Numbered from the stretch's first letter, positions 43,755 to 53,545 are shown. The stretch is 64,000 nucleotides of DNA from Methanospirillum stamsii (GCF_046244385.1 NZ_CP176366.1:2852001-2916000), one strand, 5' to 3'. Notes: generated from the letters alone by a model not told the origin. Translations and numbers: made by a program.

Positions 43755-44741
43755 ATGAAACAGGTATTTGTGGATCTCCGGCCATGGGACAAAGAACTTG
43801 CAATTGCTGCCCTTGAATCCGGAGCTGATGGAGTAATCGCAGATTTGGCAGGACCAATCAGAGAACTTGGAAAAATCCTCGTTATCGCTCCGGATGGTGA
43901 CCTGGTTCTGGATAAGGATATCCGGGAGGTTACCATCGGGAATACTGAAGATCAGGCTCTTGCGATGGAAGCTGCAAAGACCGAACGGATTATTGTCCAT
44001 ACATCTGACTGGACGGTTATTCCCCTTGAAAATCTGGCTGCATGTGGAAACAATGTCATCGCTGCGGTCTCAACCATTGAAGAGGCAGAGCAGGCATTTA
44101 CTGTCCTTGAAAAAGGAGTTGCCGGAGTTCTTATCCAGACTGATAATCCGGATCTCATCCGGAATGTTGCGAAGATGGCACAGTCCGGGTCATGTGGAAA
44201 AGAACTCCACCGCCTTACGGTTACCGGGGTAAAACCTGCTGGTATGGGGGAGCGAGTCTGTGTGGATACGTGTTCTCTCATGACTGACGGGGAAGGAATG
44301 CTGGTAGGAAATACATCATCCGGTTTTTTCCTGGTCCATGCCGAGACCCTCGTAAACCCGTATGTGGCTCCCCGGCCATTTCGGGTAAATGCAGGAGGAG
44401 TCCATGCATACGTGCAGGTTACCGATGGAAAGACGGCATATCTTGCTGACCTGAAAGCAGGTGACCGGGTGAGCATTGTTCATGGAAACGGAACATGCCG
44501 GGAAGCTACGGTCGGCCGGGTCAAGATTGAGCGAAGACCGCTCTTTTTAGTAGAGGCTGAATGTGATGGTCAGAAACTATCAGTCATCCTTCAGAATGCA
44601 GAAACCATCCGGCTGGTTCGGCCGGATAACTCGGCAGTTTCAGTAACTTCTCTGAAACCCGGAGATATTATCCTTGGAAGAATAGAGAGCGGAGGCCGGC
44701 ATTTTGGCATGGCCATTGATGAGACCATCATTGAGAAATAA
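43755..44741 (+). CDS. aroB': 3-dehydroquinate synthase II (archaeal, ADTH-dependent)
   Basis: 328 aa, matching the MJ1249 family. It oxidatively deaminates and cyclises ADTH to 3-dehydroquinate with NAD. Family stretches are VFVDLRPWDKELAIAALESGADGVI at the N-terminus, the central GKELHRLTVTGVKPAGMGERVCVDTCSLM and GMLVGNTSSGFFLVHAETL, and FRVNAGGVHAYVQVTDGKTAYL. It is the archaeal replacement for bacterial AroB. The stop is one base before the tyrA ATG. Confidence 0.95.
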   Translation: MKQVFVDLRPWDKELAIAALESGADGVIADLAGPIRELGKILVIAPDGDLVLDKDIREVTIGNTEDQALAMEAAKTERIIVHTSDWTVIPLENLAACGNNVIAAVSTIEEAEQAFTVLEKGVAGVLIQTDNPDLIRNVAKMAQSGSCGKELHRLTVTGVKPAGMGERVCVDTCSLMTDGEGMLVGNTSSGFFLVHAETLVNPYVAPRPFRVNAGGVHAYVQVTDGKTAYLADLKAGDRVSIVHGNGTCREATVGRVKIERRPLFLVEAECDGQKLSVILQNAETIRLVRPDNSAVSVTSLKPGDIILGRIESGGRHFGMAIDETIIEK

Positions 44742-44742
44742 C

Positions 44743-45567
44743 ATGAAAATCGGGATCATCGGAGGGACCGGAGGCATGGGCAGCCTCTTTTCACAGGTTT
44801 TTTCCGGAGCCGGCCATGAGGTGCTCATATCCGGAAGGACAACAGAAGTTACCCGTGAGGATATCTGCCGTCTGGCTGATGTTGTCATGGTATCGGTTCC
44901 AATCAGAGATACCATCCGAATCATCGAAGAAATATCTCCGCTTCTCACTGAAGGGCAGATTCTGGTAGATCTGACCTCACTTAAAGTAGATCCGGTCCGT
45001 GCAATGCTTACATCAAAGGCTCGTGTCATCGGGTTTCACCCGATGTTTGGTCCGACGGTCGGAACCATTCTGGGCCAGACCATCGTTGCAACCCCTGCAC
45101 GATGTGATGAAGAGGATATCCGGTTCTTTGAGGAGATTTTTACCAGTCAGGGGGCACGGGTTACCCGGACCACGCCTGAGGAGCATGACCGGATGATGGC
45201 CGTAATACAGGGTCTTACACATTTTAAGGCAATTCTTCTTGCCGGAACGATGAGAAGACTTGGAATTTCTCCGGAGGATACTGAGGTGTATATGAGTCCG
45301 GTATACCGAATAGAGACCGGAATAGCCGGAAGACTGCTCTCACAAAACCCCGGACTTTATGCAGATATTCTGTGCATGAATCCGAGTGTTCCGTCGGTTC
45401 TAAAGACCTGCAGAGAGACCGCTGACGAGATAATTGAGATGGTAACAAATGGCGACATTGATGCATTTACTGACGAATTTCTCTCATCCCGTGAATGGTT
45501 CGGCCCGTTCTGTTCCCAGGCCCTGAAAGAGACGGATAAACTTATCCAGGCGATGGTGAAACCTTGA
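44743..45567 (+). CDS. tyrA: prephenate dehydrogenase
   Basis: 274 aa from ATG 44743; a longer frame would overlap aroB'. The Rossmann motif IGIIGGTGGMGSLF binds NAD(P), and VIGFHPMFGPTVGTILGQTIVATPA is the TyrA substrate-site segment with the conserved His. It converts prephenate to 4-hydroxyphenylpyruvate in Tyr synthesis. There is no fused chorismate mutase or ACT domain. The stop overlaps the pheA TTG start by 4 bp (TTGA). Confidence 0.93.
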   Translation: MKIGIIGGTGGMGSLFSQVFSGAGHEVLISGRTTEVTREDICRLADVVMVSVPIRDTIRIIEEISPLLTEGQILVDLTSLKVDPVRAMLTSKARVIGFHPMFGPTVGTILGQTIVATPARCDEEDIRFFEEIFTSQGARVTRTTPEEHDRMMAVIQGLTHFKAILLAGTMRRLGISPEDTEVYMSPVYRIETGIAGRLLSQNPGLYADILCMNPSVPSVLKTCRETADEIIEMVTNGDIDAFTDEFLSSREWFGPFCSQALKETDKLIQAMVKP

Positions 45568-46358
45568 CTCTGATTACGCTTGGTCCGGAAGGAACTTTTT
45601 CTCATGACCTGGCGCAGAAGATGGATGATGATATCATCCTGATGCCCTCAATTGGGAGAGTATTTTTAGAGGTTGCAAAGACTGGAATATCCGGTCTTGT
45701 TCCCCTTGAAAACAGTGAAGCAGGCGGTGTTACTGCAACCATGGACGGACTGATGCAGCATGAACTCTACATCACCAAAGAAGCATACCTTCCGGTTCAT
45801 CATTCCTTTGCTGCCGATACCCCAAAGGATCAGATTTCAGTTATCTTTGCTCATCCCCAGAGCCATGAACAATGTAGTAAATACATTGATTCCTTAGGTC
45901 TTCCGGTTATTCATACCGAGAGTAATGCAGCAAGTGGACAGGCCCAGAAGGAACGGGCAAATTCTGCGGCAATCATCTCTGAATCACTTGCAAAGAGGTA
46001 TGAAATTCCGATAATTGACCGGAATATCGAGAACAATCTTGATAATATTACCCGGTTCATTGTTATCAGCAGCATTAAGGGAACTGATGCATATCCGCAA
46101 AAGTGCAGCATTATCGCGGATCCTGGCGAAAACCGGGCAGGACTGCTCTATGACTTGCTCTCTCCCTTTAAGGATTCCAAAGTGAACCTGACCCGGATAG
46201 AATCACGGCCATCAAAACGCTGTATGGGTAATTACGTCTTTTTCATTGATATTCAATGTGAAGGAGCATGGATGGAAGCGATAGAAAAGATAAGCAGGAT
46301 TACCCGGATAAAGCATCTTGGTTGTTATCAGGTTCTCGGAGAGTTTCCATGCAGATGA
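45564..46358 (+). CDS. pheA: prephenate dehydratase
   Basis: 264 aa, TTG start overlapping the tyrA stop. The catalytic domain has ITLGPEGTFSHDLA, GLVPLENSEAGGVTATMDGL and NITRFIVIS (the conserved TRF). A C-terminal ACT domain (about 185-264, with LTRIESRPSK and NYVFFIDI) is the expected site for Phe feedback inhibition. It converts prephenate to phenylpyruvate. No chorismate mutase domain is fused and none is seen elsewhere in the operon. Confidence 0.95.
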   Translation: MTLITLGPEGTFSHDLAQKMDDDIILMPSIGRVFLEVAKTGISGLVPLENSEAGGVTATMDGLMQHELYITKEAYLPVHHSFAADTPKDQISVIFAHPQSHEQCSKYIDSLGLPVIHTESNAASGQAQKERANSAAIISESLAKRYEIPIIDRNIENNLDNITRFIVISSIKGTDAYPQKCSIIADPGENRAGLLYDLLSPFKDSKVNLTRIESRPSKRCMGNYVFFIDIQCEGAWMEAIEKISRITRIKHLGCYQVLGEFPCR

Positions 46359-47644
46359 ACATCGGCAGATGTGGCAAAGTCTCTATTTCCTGTGTTGCAC
46401 CGGCATCGAAAAGTTATACTCACCGGGCATTGATTATTGCTGCTCTGGCTGATGGAGAATCAGAAATTATCGGCCAACTTGATGCAGATGATACCAGGAT
46501 GACTGCACGGGCACTGATGAACCTTGGTGTTCGTCTTGAATGGTGCCGGGAATGTATTCGCGTCAGGGGCATGGGGGGTCACCTTACAGCTCCGGCTGAT
46601 GATATTGATATCCAGGATTCCGGAACATCCATGCGTTTACTTACGGCGTTATCCCTCCTTGCCGATGGTCCTGTCACATTAACCGGAAGTAAAAGGATGC
46701 AGGAGCGTCCTCTTGGCCCACTCATCGATGCCCTGAATGCCGTAGGCGGAAATATCAGGTATCTGAAAAAACCCGGTTGCCCACCGGTCAGTATTGATGG
46801 AACATTCTCCGGAGGAGACATCACCATTGATGGAAGTATCTCAAGCCAGTTTATCTCCTCTCTCCTTATTGCTGCTCCATATGCTGCGGAAAATACCCGA
46901 ATTCACCTGCTTGGAGAACCCGTTTCCCTTCCGTATATCATGATGACTATTGACAGCATGCAGGCATTCGGAGCGGAGGTTTTTGTGGATGATGGTCTTG
47001 ATGGTGAGACAATTTTTTCTGTTTCGACAAACCACCACTATCAAGAGCGCCGGTATACCATTGAAGGTGATTTTTCATCTGCCTCATACTGGTTTGCTCT
47101 TGCTGCAATCTGTGGCGGTTTTGCAACCGTTTCCGGACTAAATTCTCATTCTGCCCAGGGAGATAGAAGACTCCTGGACATTTTGAGGAATATAGGGTGC
47201 AGCATTACAGACAATGAAGATGGAATTACCCTTACCCGTGATCGTAACATCCCTCTCCGGGGAATTGAGGTGAATATGGCTGATTGTCCGGATGTGGTCC
47301 AGACGGTCTGCATGGTTGCCGCGGTTGCGGATTCACCCACCCGAATAACCGGGGTGCATCACCTCCGGATGAAAGAGAGTGACCGGATTGCAGCAATTGC
47401 AAATGGTCTTACGGCGCTCGGGGGCAATGTCAGTGTTGAGGAGGATGCCATTACCATTCACCCTACACCGCTGCATGGGGGTGTTATTCATCCGGAAAAT
47501 GATCACAGGACTGCAATGAGTTTTGCAGTACTTGGATGTTATGTAGGAGATGTCACAATCCTTGATGCAGGATGCGTGACAAAATCTTATCCAGAGTTCT
47601 GGGAGGAATTACGACGGATATGGCAAGACGCCGTATCGTGTTGA
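46349..47644 (+). CDS. aroA: 3-phosphoshikimate 1-carboxyvinyltransferase (EPSP synthase)
   Basis: 431 aa from ATG 46349, with GGAGAG five bases upstream; ATG 46355, overlapping the pheA stop, is an alternative. Key segments are CVAPASKSYTHRALI (substrate lysine), DSGTSMRLLTALSLLADGPVTLTG, and VHHLRMKESDRIAAIANGLTALGG near the C-terminus. It transfers enolpyruvate to shikimate 3-phosphate. The 3' end overlaps the following fusion gene by 25 bp. Confidence 0.95.
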   Translation: MQMNIGRCGKVSISCVAPASKSYTHRALIIAALADGESEIIGQLDADDTRMTARALMNLGVRLEWCRECIRVRGMGGHLTAPADDIDIQDSGTSMRLLTALSLLADGPVTLTGSKRMQERPLGPLIDALNAVGGNIRYLKKPGCPPVSIDGTFSGGDITIDGSISSQFISSLLIAAPYAAENTRIHLLGEPVSLPYIMMTIDSMQAFGAEVFVDDGLDGETIFSVSTNHHYQERRYTIEGDFSSASYWFALAAICGGFATVSGLNSHSAQGDRRLLDILRNIGCSITDNEDGITLTRDRNIPLRGIEVNMADCPDVVQTVCMVAAVADSPTRITGVHHLRMKESDRIAAIANGLTALGGNVSVEEDAITIHPTPLHGGVIHPENDHRTAMSFAVLGCYVGDVTILDAGCVTKSYPEFWEELRRIWQDAVSC

Positions 47645-49002
47645 TCGGGTACCGGGGAACCGGAAAGAGCAGTATTGGAAAAGCTCTCTCCAGCATCACC
47701 GGGCAGGTTCACATTGATACAGATCAGCTCATTGAAGATGCAACCGGAAAGAAAATACCGGAAATATTCGAGTCCGAAGGAGAGGCGGGATTTCGGGAGA
47801 TAGAGCAGCATGTTATTGCCAGAATTCCTTCAGGGGCCGGAATTATCAGCACAGGAGGAGGAGCGGTTCTTCATCCTGAAAATGTCCGGATGCTCCGGAT
47901 GAATAGTTTTGTTGTGCTTTTAACTTCGAAAAATGAAGTGATTGCCCGGAGAATTGCAAAGACAAGCCGCCCATCTTTGACCGGTCAGCCACCTGAAAAG
48001 GAGATAGATACCGTTCTTGAGGAACGGATGCCCCTCTATCGGAGTGCCGCCGATTTTGTTATCAATACCAGTTCCACCTCTGCAAAACAGGCAGCATCAC
48101 TCATTCTGGATAAAATTACCCGTGGCATTTGTCTCCCTGAAAAAAGAAAATCCTTGTTAGCCGGAGTGATAAAAACTCCGGTTCCTGACCGGGAAAAGGT
48201 GCATCTAAAGAAAATCTCCGGTGATACTGACTATTATCTTTATGGCATACTCGGACACCCTGCGATGCATAGTAAAAGTCCTGTAATCTATAATCACCTG
48301 TTTGCAGATTACGGGATGCCTGCCCATTATACCTGGTTTGAACAGAAAGATCCGGGTGTTTTCTTGTCGTCACTCACCGGAACAGGAGTCCGGGGTCTTT
48401 CGGTTACAATTCCCCATAAAGAGACAATTATTCCCCATCTTGATGAAATCAAGCATGATGCAGAGAATATTGGTGCGGTAAATACTGTTCTCATCCTGGA
48501 AGATGAGAAATTCGGATTTAATACCGATTGGAAAGGTATCTATCGGCCGCTTGAGGGCACAGAAGGTGATACTGCGGTTATCCTTGGAGCAGGTGGTGCT
48601 GCAGCAGCAGCGGTATATGCCGTTTCAATGCGAGGATTCAGGCCGGTTATCCTGAATCGTTCTCCTGAAAGGGCGAAGTCTCTTGCAAGAAAAAGCGGAG
48701 CCGAAACCGGAACACTTGACCAGGTCGAAAAGTTTTCACCGGATCTCATCATTAATACAACCCCGGTTGGAATGAGTTCAAATCCCCACCTTCCTATCCC
48801 TGCATCTGTCTTAAAGCCGGAGATGAAAGTTTTTGACCTTGTTTATACTCCTCGAGATACTCCCCTTCTTCAGGCTGCTCTTCAGGCCGGATGCTCAGTT
48901 ATTCCAGGAACGGAGATGTTTATCCATCAGCTTGCAGAGCAGTTTCGGATCCTTACCGGAATTGATACACCAATTATCCGGCTTCGGGAGATGCTTTCTT
49001 GA
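47620..49002 (+). CDS. aroKE: shikimate kinase - shikimate dehydrogenase fusion (AroK-AroE)
   Basis: 460 aa from ATG 47620. Residues about 1-165 are a P-loop shikimate kinase (IGYRGTGKSSIGKAL, DTDQLIE, STGGGAVL, RPSLTG). Residues about 200-460 are shikimate dehydrogenase (YGILGHPAMHSKSPVIYNHLF, SVTIPHKE with the catalytic Lys, NTDWKG, ILGAGGAAAAAVYA for NADP, INTTPVGMSS). The two catalyse consecutive steps in reverse order. The kinase is the bacterial P-loop type rather than the GHMP-type kinase typical of archaea, pointing to gene transfer before fusion. The stop overlaps the aroC start by 4 bp. Confidence 0.95.
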   Translation: MARRRIVLIGYRGTGKSSIGKALSSITGQVHIDTDQLIEDATGKKIPEIFESEGEAGFREIEQHVIARIPSGAGIISTGGGAVLHPENVRMLRMNSFVVLLTSKNEVIARRIAKTSRPSLTGQPPEKEIDTVLEERMPLYRSAADFVINTSSTSAKQAASLILDKITRGICLPEKRKSLLAGVIKTPVPDREKVHLKKISGDTDYYLYGILGHPAMHSKSPVIYNHLFADYGMPAHYTWFEQKDPGVFLSSLTGTGVRGLSVTIPHKETIIPHLDEIKHDAENIGAVNTVLILEDEKFGFNTDWKGIYRPLEGTEGDTAVILGAGGAAAAAVYAVSMRGFRPVILNRSPERAKSLARKSGAETGTLDQVEKFSPDLIINTTPVGMSSNPHLPIPASVLKPEMKVFDLVYTPRDTPLLQAALQAGCSVIPGTEMFIHQLAEQFRILTGIDTPIIRLREMLS

Positions 49003-50006
49003 ATACGTTTGGCAGGAATTTCCGGATAACAACCTTTGGGGAGAGCCATGGGGTAGCAATTGGAGTTGTCATTGATGGATGTCCTCCCGGGTTTTCCTTG
49101 TCTGAATCAGACATCCAGCCATTCCTTGATAAGAGAAAGCCGGGTCAGAGCGACCTTGTAACTCCCCGGAAAGAAGCAGACAGGGTGCAGATTCTATCCG
49201 GAGTTTTTGAAGGAAAAACCCTTGGGACTCCGATATGTCTTCTGATTCAGAATACCTCGATGAGGTCAACGGATTATGATGAGTTAAGAGAACTCTTTCG
49301 TCCGGGTCATGCTGACCGGGGATATATGGAGAAATATGGAATCCGTGACCATCGGGGTGGAGGTCGAAGTTCCGGCAGAGAGACTGCAGCACGGGTCGCA
49401 GCCGGTGGAGTTGCCACTCTGTATCTTGCACAATATGGAATCCGCATTTTTGGACATCTTCTACAGGTACATGGTGAAACAACACCCGAAGGCATTGAAA
49501 AGGCCATCCGTACAGCCCGCGACAATGGAGACTCTGTTGGAGGAATCATCAGTATTAACGTCTCCGGATGTCCTCCAGGTCTTGGAGATCCGGTATTTGG
49601 GAAACTTGATGCCTTTATTGCTTATGCCATGATGGGAATTGGCGGGGTTAAAGCGGTGGAGATTGGTTCAGGAACAATGGCTGCAGACATGAACGGTTCG
49701 GAGCATAATGATCAGATGACTCCGGAAGAGTACCTCTCGAATAATGCCGGCGGGATTCTTGGAGGTATCTCCACCGGACAGGATATTCTTGTTCGTCTTA
49801 CCATTAAACCAACCCCTTCAGTAAGGGCGGTTCAAAAAACCATTGACATTCATGGCGAGAATCGGGATATTTCTGTGCATGGCAGGCATGATCCCTGTAT
49901 TGCAGTCCGGATTGTTCCGGTTGCTGAGGCGATGATGGCACTTGTTCTCATGGATGCTCTCCTTGAACAGAGGAAGATTTTTCCGGGGTTTCTTAAGGAG
50001 TCCTGA
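48999..50006 (+). CDS. aroC: chorismate synthase
   Basis: 335 aa, TTG start overlapping the previous stop. Signature segments are GRNFRITTFGESHGVAIGVVIDGCPPG, FRPGHADRGYMEKYGIRDHRGGGRSSGRETAARVAAG and GSEHNDQ. It needs reduced FMN to convert EPSP to chorismate, the branch point for Phe, Tyr and Trp. Length is slightly under the usual 350-360 aa. Confidence 0.96.
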   Translation: MNTFGRNFRITTFGESHGVAIGVVIDGCPPGFSLSESDIQPFLDKRKPGQSDLVTPRKEADRVQILSGVFEGKTLGTPICLLIQNTSMRSTDYDELRELFRPGHADRGYMEKYGIRDHRGGGRSSGRETAARVAAGGVATLYLAQYGIRIFGHLLQVHGETTPEGIEKAIRTARDNGDSVGGIISINVSGCPPGLGDPVFGKLDAFIAYAMMGIGGVKAVEIGSGTMAADMNGSEHNDQMTPEEYLSNNAGGILGGISTGQDILVRLTIKPTPSVRAVQKTIDIHGENRDISVHGRHDPCIAVRIVPVAEAMMALVLMDALLEQRKIFPGFLKES

Positions 50007-50014
50007 TTCAGGTC

Positions 50015-52516
50015 ATGGATAATTCTCTTCCGCTTCTTCTTGCACCAGCGGGTTCTCCGGTGGCTCTTCATGCTGCCTGTGCGGCCGGAGCCGATGCCGT
50101 GTATCTTGGAGGCCGGCAGTTTGGAGCCAGGCAGTTTGCAGCAAACTTTTCTGATGATGAACTTGAGCAGGCAGTCAGGTATGCCCACCTCCGGGGTATC
50201 CAGGTCTTTGTCACTGTTAATACCCTGATAACCGAAAATGAAATTCCTGATGCTATCAGGTACCTGGTTTATCTTTATAAAATCGGCGTAGACGCGGTTC
50301 TTATTCAGGATATCGGACTTTTAGCCCTTGCACATCAGTGCATTCCTGACCTCACTCTTCATGCATCCACCCAGATGGGTATCCATAATGTTCCCGGATC
50401 TTTGTTTGCTACAAATCAGGGATGCAGCAGGATTGTTCTTGCCCGGGAACTTAACCCGGAAGAGATCCGGGAAATTGCAGAGGCATTATCCGGTCTTGAT
50501 GTGGATCTTGAGGTCTTTGCACATGGTGCACTTTGTTATGCGTATTCCGGCCGTTGTCTCCTCTCATCTCTTGTTGGAGGTAGAAGTGGGAACCGGGGGA
50601 TGTGTGCCCAGCCGTGTAGAAAATTATACCAACTGGAATGTGGAACTCAGGATCAATGGGGACGGCTGGAGAATGAAAAGCCCGATGGATACCCGGAATA
50701 TCTGCTTTCAACAAAAGATCTCTCGGTGTATCCTGTTCTTCCGGAGATTGTAAATCTCCCTGTTGCTGCCTTAAAAATAGAAGGTCGGATGCGGTCTCCG
50801 GAGTATGTAGGAGCGGTGACATCTATCTACCGAAAAGCCCTTGATGCCATCCGAAATGGGACATTTCATCCAGATCCTGAAGATATTGCAGATCTTGCAG
50901 TTGCTTTTTCCCGCAGGTTTACAACTGGATATGTATCCGGAGCAGCATTTTCAAATGTAATGGGTAGGGAATATCCAGGAAACCAGGGATATATTATCGG
51001 AAAAGTCATATCCGCACGAAAAGGGAAAGTGCAGGTCAGACTTACTTCTTCTATCATTCCAAACCAGGGTGATGGACTGGTTATCAGGGATATTGACCGG
51101 GAAGAGGGGCTTGTTCTCCGAAATACCCCGGTAGTGAAAGCAGATATAGTTGAATTGCCATCTCCATTCAATCCAAAACCCGGAGCAGAGGTCAGCATCA
51201 CAAAAAGATTAGCACTGGAAAAAAGAATCTCTGCACTTCTTGCTTCTCCGGATGAGCGATATTTCGGTTCTCTTCGGATTTCATGTTCGGTGATTTTTTC
51301 TGTGGATGGTAAAATATCCGGAACCGGTACAGTAATTGACTGGAATTCAGATGCCCATTCATTTGAATATCTGAGTGAGGAAATAGTTGAACCGGCAAAG
51401 ACCCGGTCAATCACTCAGGATCAGGTTCGGGAACAATTGAATAAAACCGGCGGGACACTATTTTCTTTTTCAGATATTTCCATTTCCGGAGAAGAAGGAC
51501 TATTTGCCCCGGTCAGGGTGCTCAATAATCTGCGGCGGGAAATTCTCCTTGCTGCTGAAGAAGCAATCATCAAATCCAGAATTCCCCGACCAAAATCTAT
51601 CTCCGGAATTCTGAAACGATGTGATGATATTACAGGAAAAAAAGCACCTGTTCAGAATATACCTGTATCTGACTCACGGCTTATTTCAATTGTTACTTCT
51701 GCTTCAGAGGCCCGTTCTGCACTTGAGAATGGTTCTTTCCGGGTGTACATGGTCTGGGAGCCATTCAGATTGGACATTTCATCTCTTCAGGAATATACGG
51801 GCCAGATTGGGATCATGGTCCCCGGAGTCATCAGGCAAAAAGAACTCGAAATATTTCTTACAGATCTCCAAGATATCATCTCCGCCGGAATTCATCACCT
51901 GATGGTTGATTCACCAGGAATTGGTGAATGTCTTTTGGAGAAATTTCCCGGGATTTCTGTATCCGGCTACTATGGTCTTCCTGTCACAAACAGCAGAACA
52001 GCTGAAGTTTTTTCAGGTTTTGAATTCTGTACTCTTTCGCCTGAACTTTCCGGACAGGAGATCCGATCTTTGTGTTTGGGATATTCCCAAGGAGAAGGTC
52101 CGGATATTGCGGTCTGTTGTCAGGGACTGATTGAAGCTGCAGTAACAGAGGATAACCTTTGTTCTCTCTCATCTGATAATAAGGGGAATTCTTTTGCAAT
52201 CCGTGATGAAAAAAGATATTCTTTTCCCTTCTATTGTGAAAAGTCCGGCAGAACCCATATTCTGAATTCACAAGAACATAGTCTTATAGATGAAAATTCA
52301 GAACTTATGGAATTTGGTATCCGGCATTTTATCATTGATGCCAGGAATCGTGGCCCGGGTTATGCCGCTGAGATGACAGGGCTCTGGAAACAGATCCTAT
52401 ATGATGAAATATCCGAAGAGGAAAGAGAATCAATCCGGGAGAAGATAATCGAAATGAGTTATCACGGAATTACGAGGTCCGGTTATAGAAGAGGACTTTC
52501 CGGAATAAAACCGTAA
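50015..52516 (+). CDS. U32 family protein with long C-terminal extension (DUF3656-type)
   Basis: 833 aa. The N-terminal TIM-barrel-like U32 core is clear: LLAPAGSPVALHAACAAGADAVYLG, VNTLITENE, ADAVLIQDIG-like DAVLIQDIGLL, LHASTQMGIHN and FAHGALCYAYSGRCLLSSL...GMCAQPCRKLY. The cysteines in the last block bind an Fe-S cluster in related RNA hydroxylases (RlhA, TrhP), which use prephenate as oxygen-related cofactor precursor for hydroxylation. Once called collagenase-like peptidases, these are now mostly seen as RNA-modification enzymes. It starts 8 bp after aroC and so ends the aromatic operon. Confidence 0.88.
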   Translation: MDNSLPLLLAPAGSPVALHAACAAGADAVYLGGRQFGARQFAANFSDDELEQAVRYAHLRGIQVFVTVNTLITENEIPDAIRYLVYLYKIGVDAVLIQDIGLLALAHQCIPDLTLHASTQMGIHNVPGSLFATNQGCSRIVLARELNPEEIREIAEALSGLDVDLEVFAHGALCYAYSGRCLLSSLVGGRSGNRGMCAQPCRKLYQLECGTQDQWGRLENEKPDGYPEYLLSTKDLSVYPVLPEIVNLPVAALKIEGRMRSPEYVGAVTSIYRKALDAIRNGTFHPDPEDIADLAVAFSRRFTTGYVSGAAFSNVMGREYPGNQGYIIGKVISARKGKVQVRLTSSIIPNQGDGLVIRDIDREEGLVLRNTPVVKADIVELPSPFNPKPGAEVSITKRLALEKRISALLASPDERYFGSLRISCSVIFSVDGKISGTGTVIDWNSDAHSFEYLSEEIVEPAKTRSITQDQVREQLNKTGGTLFSFSDISISGEEGLFAPVRVLNNLRREILLAAEEAIIKSRIPRPKSISGILKRCDDITGKKAPVQNIPVSDSRLISIVTSASEARSALENGSFRVYMVWEPFRLDISSLQEYTGQIGIMVPGVIRQKELEIFLTDLQDIISAGIHHLMVDSPGIGECLLEKFPGISVSGYYGLPVTNSRTAEVFSGFEFCTLSPELSGQEIRSLCLGYSQGEGPDIAVCCQGLIEAAVTEDNLCSLSSDNKGNSFAIRDEKRYSFPFYCEKSGRTHILNSQEHSLIDENSELMEFGIRHFIIDARNRGPGYAAEMTGLWKQILYDEISEEERESIREKIIEMSYHGITRSGYRRGLSGIKP

Positions 52517-52714
52517 ATTCTATTTTTAATGAATAATTGAATCCTAACCTAATTTTTTTTCATATCTCATCTCATTATGAGAAATTGCCATATGAAAATT
52601 TTTAGAGTATTAAAAATAACCAGAATTTAACAGATAACGCTATCATATCATACATCCAGAATATCATCATCTTAATATGAATTGATTAAATTATGACCGG
52701 AAAAGGGAAAAACG

Positions 52715-53545
52715 ATGAAAACAATCATTTATTATTTTACCGGCACCGGAAATTCACTTTCCGTTGCAAAAAAAATCGCCGCAACCCTTGAAGAGTGTAA
52801 ACTGGTTCCGATCTCATCCATGAAAGATACTACATGTGATGTTGTTCCGGAAGCAGATCGTGTAGGTATCATCTGTCCGGTTTATTTTACCGGCCTACCT
52901 GCCATGGTTGCTTCTTTTGTAGATCGCCTTTACCTGGGCAGGGTAAAATATGTATTCTCAGTTGTTACCAATGGAGGAGGAGGAGGAATATCTACCCTGG
53001 CACAGCTTGATAATATTATCCGGAGAAAATCAGGTCGTGGACTTTCTGCCGGATATTCTGTGATGATGCCAGGGAATTATATCCTTATGTACGAACCTCC
53101 AACCGGAGAAAAACAAGATAACATCCTGTCATCAGCAGAAAGTGATATCCAGAAAATTATTGATGATGTTGGACAGTGCAGAAAACATCCACTTCACCGA
53201 TCACTCATATGGTCTGTACTCCATGCTATTCTGTATTCATGGTTCATTTCAGGTGTCCATAACAAAGATAAAAAATTTTCCGTAAGTAACAAGTGTACAT
53301 CCTGTGGGATTTGTGAAGCAGTCTGTCCGGCAGACAATATTGAACTGGTCGATAAAAAGCCGGTCTGGAAACATCATTGCGAACTCTGTTGTGCCTGTAT
53401 CCACCTCTGTCCGGTAGAGGCAATACAGGCAGGTAATAAGACGGCAGGAAGGATAAGATACCGAAATCCGGAAGTTACCGTTTCAGAACTTGGAAATATT
53501 CCTCCCTTATCCGGAGAAGAAAAAACGGATGAAATATCACCATAA
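52715..53545 (+). CDS. EFR1-type flavodoxin-ferredoxin fusion protein
   Basis: 276 aa. The N-terminus is flavodoxin-like (IIYYFTGTGNSLSVAKKIA, phosphate loop TGTGNS). The C-terminus has two [4Fe-4S] motifs, CTSCGICEAVCP and CELCCACIHLCP (about 195-245). This is the architecture of the EFRs, electron carriers combining FMN-type and ferredoxin modules. Between them is a hydrophobic stretch (SLIWSVLHAILYSWFISGV) that may touch the membrane. SD-like GGAAAAGGG precedes ATG 52715. The next gene is another flavodoxin. Confidence 0.88.
   Translation: MKTIIYYFTGTGNSLSVAKKIAATLEECKLVPISSMKDTTCDVVPEADRVGIICPVYFTGLPAMVASFVDRLYLGRVKYVFSVVTNGGGGGISTLAQLDNIIRRKSGRGLSAGYSVMMPGNYILMYEPPTGEKQDNILSSAESDIQKIIDDVGQCRKHPLHRSLIWSVLHAILYSWFISGVHNKDKKFSVSNKCTSCGICEAVCPADNIELVDKKPVWKHHCELCCACIHLCPVEAIQAGNKTAGRIRYRNPEVTVSELGNIPPLSGEEKTDEISP

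Noticed and set aside
43952..44476. 174-codon ORF on the minus strand
   Set aside because: Antisense to the clear 3-dehydroquinate synthase II gene.
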